A DNA stretch of 7,622 nucleotides from Dehalococcoidia bacterium (GTDB lineage: Bacteria > Chloroflexota > Dehalococcoidia > GIF9 > AB-539-J10). The notes under the pieces are model-generated. The model did no database searches, was not told the origin of the DNA, and was given only the letters and a program-made list of their open reading frames with translations. A program made the position numbers and the translations under genes. Shown here one piece after another: positions 5,782 to 7,622 of the stretch (its first letter is position 1; each line of letters opens with the position of its first letter). Where the stretch lies: contig JAUVXS010000084.1 of assembly GCA_030603485.1 (NCBI GenBank), forward strand, positions 1-7,622. The letters are read 5' to 3'.

Positions 5782-5844
5782 CAGCGCTAGGGTGAGTAGC
5801 CCTGGCCCGACAGTCTCTCTTTTGAAGAGAGACTGTTTCTTTTT
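5780..5844 (+). ncRNA. Short terminated RNA (about 65 nt), divergent from the NYN gene
   Basis: Defined by a good promoter on its left and an intrinsic terminator on its right, with no reading frame between. The 5' part folds as GCUAGGG (5786-5792), loop UGAGUAG, CCCUGGC (5800-5806), 7 bp with one G-U; then a short linker and the terminator hairpin. It matches no small-RNA or riboswitch family I can name. No gene follows closely on the plus strand (next start is 6144, beyond a repeat and a separate -10 box), so it does not look like a leader. It could be a trans-acting RNA, a decoy or target for the NYN nuclease, or a product of promoter interference. Confidence 0.55.
5810..5844 (+). terminator. 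Strong intrinsic terminator
   Basis: ACAGTCTCTCTT (5810-5821) pairs with AAGAGAGACTGT (5825-5836), 12 perfect bp with a TTG loop, followed by TTTCTTTTTG. The U-tract is only on the plus strand. Confidence 0.9.
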
Positions 5845-5882
5845 GAATTGATTCCACGGCGATAGTATATCTCTTGGCCACG

Positions 5883-5958
5883 AATTCCAGGGACACCATA
5901 TCAATGAGGCCTGCTACCAATCAGGCCTGCTATCAAGCAGGTATTATGTCCCCAGAAT
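5883..5958 (+). repeat. Hairpin repeat copy D (two 16-bp units)
   Basis: 76 bp: left arm 5883-5909, units CCTGCTACCAATCAGG (5910-5925) and CCTGCTATCAAGCAGG (5926-5941), right arm TATTATGTCCCCAGAAT. Lies between the small-RNA terminator and the four-TM protein gene. Confidence 0.9.
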
Positions 5959-6040
5959 AGTATTCTCTACGGGATTATGACAGGCAGTATATCTGATAGT
6001 TGCATATGCGGCACGGCTTCCATTCCGGGGTAGTTAGAGA

Positions 6041-6046
6041 TATAAT
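6041..6046 (+). promoter_or_regulatory. Candidate -10 element of the 6144-6593 gene
   Basis: Perfect TATAAT; the hexamer 17 bp upstream (TTCCAT, 6018-6023) is a poor -35. It implies a leader of about 90 nt. Confidence 0.3.
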
Positions 6047-6114
6047 TGAATCGAGAAGGGGTAAGAATAAACGGACATTGACAGAAGGATCACCTGAGAT
6101 GCGGAGAAGAACAC

Positions 6115-6126
6115 GGTTGATCAACC
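6115..6126. promoter_or_regulatory. 12-bp perfect palindrome in the leader
   Basis: GGTTGATCAACC sits 4 bp before the AAGGAG ribosome binding site of the 6144 gene. It could be an operator for a dimeric regulator; palindromes this long occur by chance about twice in a window of this size, so position is the only argument. Confidence 0.2.
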
Positions 6127-6143
6127 CTCAAAGGAGTGAATAG

Positions 6144-6593
6144 ATGCGTTTTCTTAGAGTCATCTACGTTGTGGCTATAGCGATTTTGCTTATCCTGCTT
6201 GTCATCGTGGGCGTCGAGGCCTTCTATCCCACCCCGCCATACCCTGACTATCCCGAGTTCCCACCACCTTACGATAGCCCTGAGTACGAAGAGTGGCAGC
6301 AAGAATGGATGGAAGTTCAGGAAGAATATCGGCAGGAAAAAGCAATACATGACAGGAACATCTTCTTCATTGTCTTACCTCTGGGGGTGTTGTTTGCCGT
6401 CGGGGGCACCTTCATTCGACGCAGGCTGGGTATCTTCGGGGCCGGATTGATTTTAGGCGGCCTGGGGACGATTATATATACAACTGTACCTGGTGGCCTG
6501 GACAACAAGCTGAGATTTATCGGCATTGCTGTCGCCCTGGCTGTTCTTGTCTTCGTGGGATATAAGGTTTTCCTCTCCTTAAGAAGGAGCTAA
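6144..6593 (+). CDS. Four-TM hypothetical membrane protein with a Pro/Tyr-rich loop
   Basis: A 149-aa protein, one of the few genes on the plus strand. Helix 1 (about 5-26) is followed by a Pro/Tyr/Asp-rich extracytoplasmic stretch (FYPTPPYPDYPEFPPPYDSP, 27-46) and an acidic, probably coiled-coil helix (EYEEWQQEWMEVQEEYRQEK, 47-66), then three more helices (73-90, 96-113, 123-145) with a basic IRRR loop between the second and third, and LRRS at the C-terminus. AAGGAG (6131-6136) lies 7 bp before the ATG, which supports this start. I do not recognise a family with a known function. It is convergent with the hydrolase gene, with only a truncated repeat between them. Confidence 0.8.
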   Translation: MRFLRVIYVVAIAILLILLVIVGVEAFYPTPPYPDYPEFPPPYDSPEYEEWQQEWMEVQEEYRQEKAIHDRNIFFIVLPLGVLFAVGGTFIRRRLGIFGAGLILGGLGTIIYTTVPGGLDNKLRFIGIAVALAVLVFVGYKVFLSLRRS

Positions 6594-6655
6594 CGTATTT
6601 CTCTGAGCAATGGTCATACTCCGCTTCGTGCGGCCTGAAGAAACAAAGTCAGGCC

Positions 6656-6685
6656 TTCCGGGGACACCATACCAGTTAGGCCTAC
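6656..6685 (+). repeat. Hairpin repeat copy E, left half only
   Basis: TTCCGGGGACACCATACC followed by AGTTAGGCCTAC matches the left arm and start of a unit, then similarity ends; there is no right arm before the hydrolase stop codon. It carries G where the other left arms carry A, which makes its TTCCGGGGACA exactly complementary to the right ends of the full copies. Confidence 0.65.
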
Positions 6686-6701
6686 TGGGACGTCTTATTT
6701 A

Positions 6702-7502
6702 TCAGCTCAGCAGGAAAGCTCTTATTTCTTCACCGAATTGGCGGCTTCGTGCGAACATGGCGTTATGCCCGAGGTTCGGATACAGGACCAGCCTGACATT
6801 GGGTATTTTCCTGGCTGTCTCACGAACAGGATAAAAGAAGTCTTCTTCACCGCCAATCACCAGGGTAGCTGCCTTAATCCTGTCCAGGCGGTCACTCAAG
6901 TCATGTCGGTCCTCTGCTTCAATTTCCACAATCCCGTCCGAAGGGTCGGTAGGGATAATGAGAGGACCTAGCAGCCACATAAACCATTTGAAAACGTGTT
7001 TCGCAATTCCCTTCCGCATGATAGCTGTACCCAGTAATGCGCATGCTGCTCGCCGATTGCCTTTTCGTGCCAGGTCTGCAACTTTCACCTGCAGTTCTTT
7101 GCCTTCCTCAGTCAGACGGAAACCGGTCATGGCAAGGACGAGACGCCTCACTAAATCCGGATGGTCAACGGCAAAATGCTGGGCTATCGCCCCCCCTGTG
7201 GAGACGCCGATTATGTCGGCCACACCACCCAGCTCATTCTTAATCATGGCAGCGTAATCATCCGACATATCACTCAGTGAATATCCCGGGGGAAGACCGG
7301 GCTTCCTGTTTACAATGTAGATCTTATAGCTATTTGCGAGTCCCCTTAAATAACCGGTGCTCATCCGTAGCATAATGCCGGATGGCGGCTTATGACGAAA
7401 TTCTAATCCGCCAAATATAACGAGGTTACGCGCGCCGTTCCCAATACAGGCATACGGAAGGCCATTACCGGAGTACCCGGTTATCGCTCTTCGTTTGGCC
7501 AT
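6702..7502 (-). CDS. Alpha/beta-hydrolase fold protein
   Basis: A 266-aa cytoplasmic enzyme with no signal peptide. The nucleophile elbow is GVSTGG (99-104) with Ser101, the acid is Asp221 in IGGEEDFFYP, and the base is His246 in NLGHN; order and spacing fit the fold. VIFGGLEFRH (28-37) would supply the oxyanion-hole region, and a helical cap lies at about 127-195. Length and layout resemble esterases, C-C hydrolases and homoserine-acetyltransferase-like relatives; I cannot choose a substrate. The ATG at 7502 has only a weak GGGGA 7 bp upstream and a perfect TATAAT 11 bp upstream. The gene stands alone, convergent with the plus-strand four-TM protein gene. Confidence 0.9.
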   Translation of the reverse strand: MAKRRAITGYSGNGLPYACIGNGARNLVIFGGLEFRHKPPSGIMLRMSTGYLRGLANSYKIYIVNRKPGLPPGYSLSDMSDDYAAMIKNELGGVADIIGVSTGGAIAQHFAVDHPDLVRRLVLAMTGFRLTEEGKELQVKVADLARKGNRRAACALLGTAIMRKGIAKHVFKWFMWLLGPLIIPTDPSDGIVEIEAEDRHDLSDRLDRIKAATLVIGGEEDFFYPVRETARKIPNVRLVLYPNLGHNAMFARSRQFGEEIRAFLLS

Positions 7503-7513
7503 CTTAGTTCCCC

Positions 7514-7519
7514 ATTATA
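7514..7519 (-). promoter_or_regulatory. Candidate -10 element of the hydrolase gene
   Basis: Perfect TATAAT on the minus strand, 11 bp before the ATG. A 4/6 -35 (TTCGCA, 16-bp spacer) ends next to repeat copy F, so the insertion abuts or partly supplies the promoter. Confidence 0.45.
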
Positions 7520-7540
7520 CAGAAAGCATTATGAATGCGA

Positions 7541-7600
7541 AATTCCAGGGACACCATACCAATCAAGCCTGCTACCAAGCAGGTATTATGTCCCCGGAAT
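7541..7600 (+). repeat. Hairpin repeat copy F (one 16-bp unit)
   Basis: 60 bp, the shortest full copy: left arm AATTCCAGGGACACCATACC... (7541-7567), one unit CCTGCTACCAAGCAGG (7568-7583), right arm TATTATGTCCCCGGAAT (7584-7600). The arms pair: ATTCC/GGAAT, GGGACA/TGTCCC, ATACC/GGTAT, capped by the CCTGCT/AGCAGG hairpin. Confidence 0.92.
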
Positions 7601-7622
7601 ACCCACCCCAGCGCAAGGCATT

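Noticed and set aside
6621..6655. Terminator between the convergent genes (CCGC...GCGG and GGCCTGA...TCAGGCC)
   Set aside because: Neither hairpin is followed by a U-tract on either strand.
3341..7600. CRISPR-like array
   Set aside because: Copies are single per gap, separated by genes, and the 16-bp units are directly adjacent without spacers.

Overview
The window is one contiguous piece of bacterial chromosome with mid-range base composition. The genes are short and ordinary, and most are read from the minus strand. Gene content (ABC-2 exporter, DUF350 membrane protein, a secreted transglutaminase-like protein, EamA permease, NYN-domain nuclease, alpha/beta hydrolase) and the intergenic repeats suggest an environmental lineage such as Chloroflexota/Dehalococcoidia. 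That assignment is a guess from gene style; there is no rRNA or marker gene to confirm it.

Layout. 1-1395 (-): an ABC export module, ATPase then ABC-2 permease, coupled by an ATGA overlap; the permease runs off the left edge. 1412-1731: a 320-bp stretch I cannot explain. 1732-3230 (-): a three-gene operon of a 49-aa unknown protein, a four-TM DUF350 protein with two repeats, and a signal-peptide-bearing transglutaminase-like protein with a C-terminal membrane segment and an Arg6 tail. 3231-3954: a promoter, a repeat element, a strong hairpin, a probable stand-alone structured RNA on the minus strand with its own promoter and U-tract, and a second repeat. 3955-4827 (-): EamA/DMT permease. 5112-5744 (-): NYN-domain (PIN-like) protein, whose promoter overlaps a divergent promoter for a ~65-nt RNA ending in a very strong intrinsic terminator. 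6144-6593 (+): four-TM hypothetical protein. 6702-7502 (-): alpha/beta hydrolase with a full Ser-Asp-His triad.

The most unusual pattern is a family of hairpin repeats. From 3.3 kb to the right edge every intergenic gap carries one, all in the same orientation. The five complete copies measure 60, 76, 76, 76 and 92 bp, that is a fixed 27-bp left arm and 17-bp right arm around one, two or three tandem copies of a 16-bp hairpin unit (CCTGCTACCAAGCAGG). The ends look like REP sequences mobilised by Y1 (RAYT) transposases, but no transposase lies in the window.

The two RNA candidates (3544-3696 minus, 5780-5844 plus) and the stepwise hairpin-unit variation are the observations most worth follow-up. 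No rRNA, tRNA, CRISPR array or intact insertion sequence was found.
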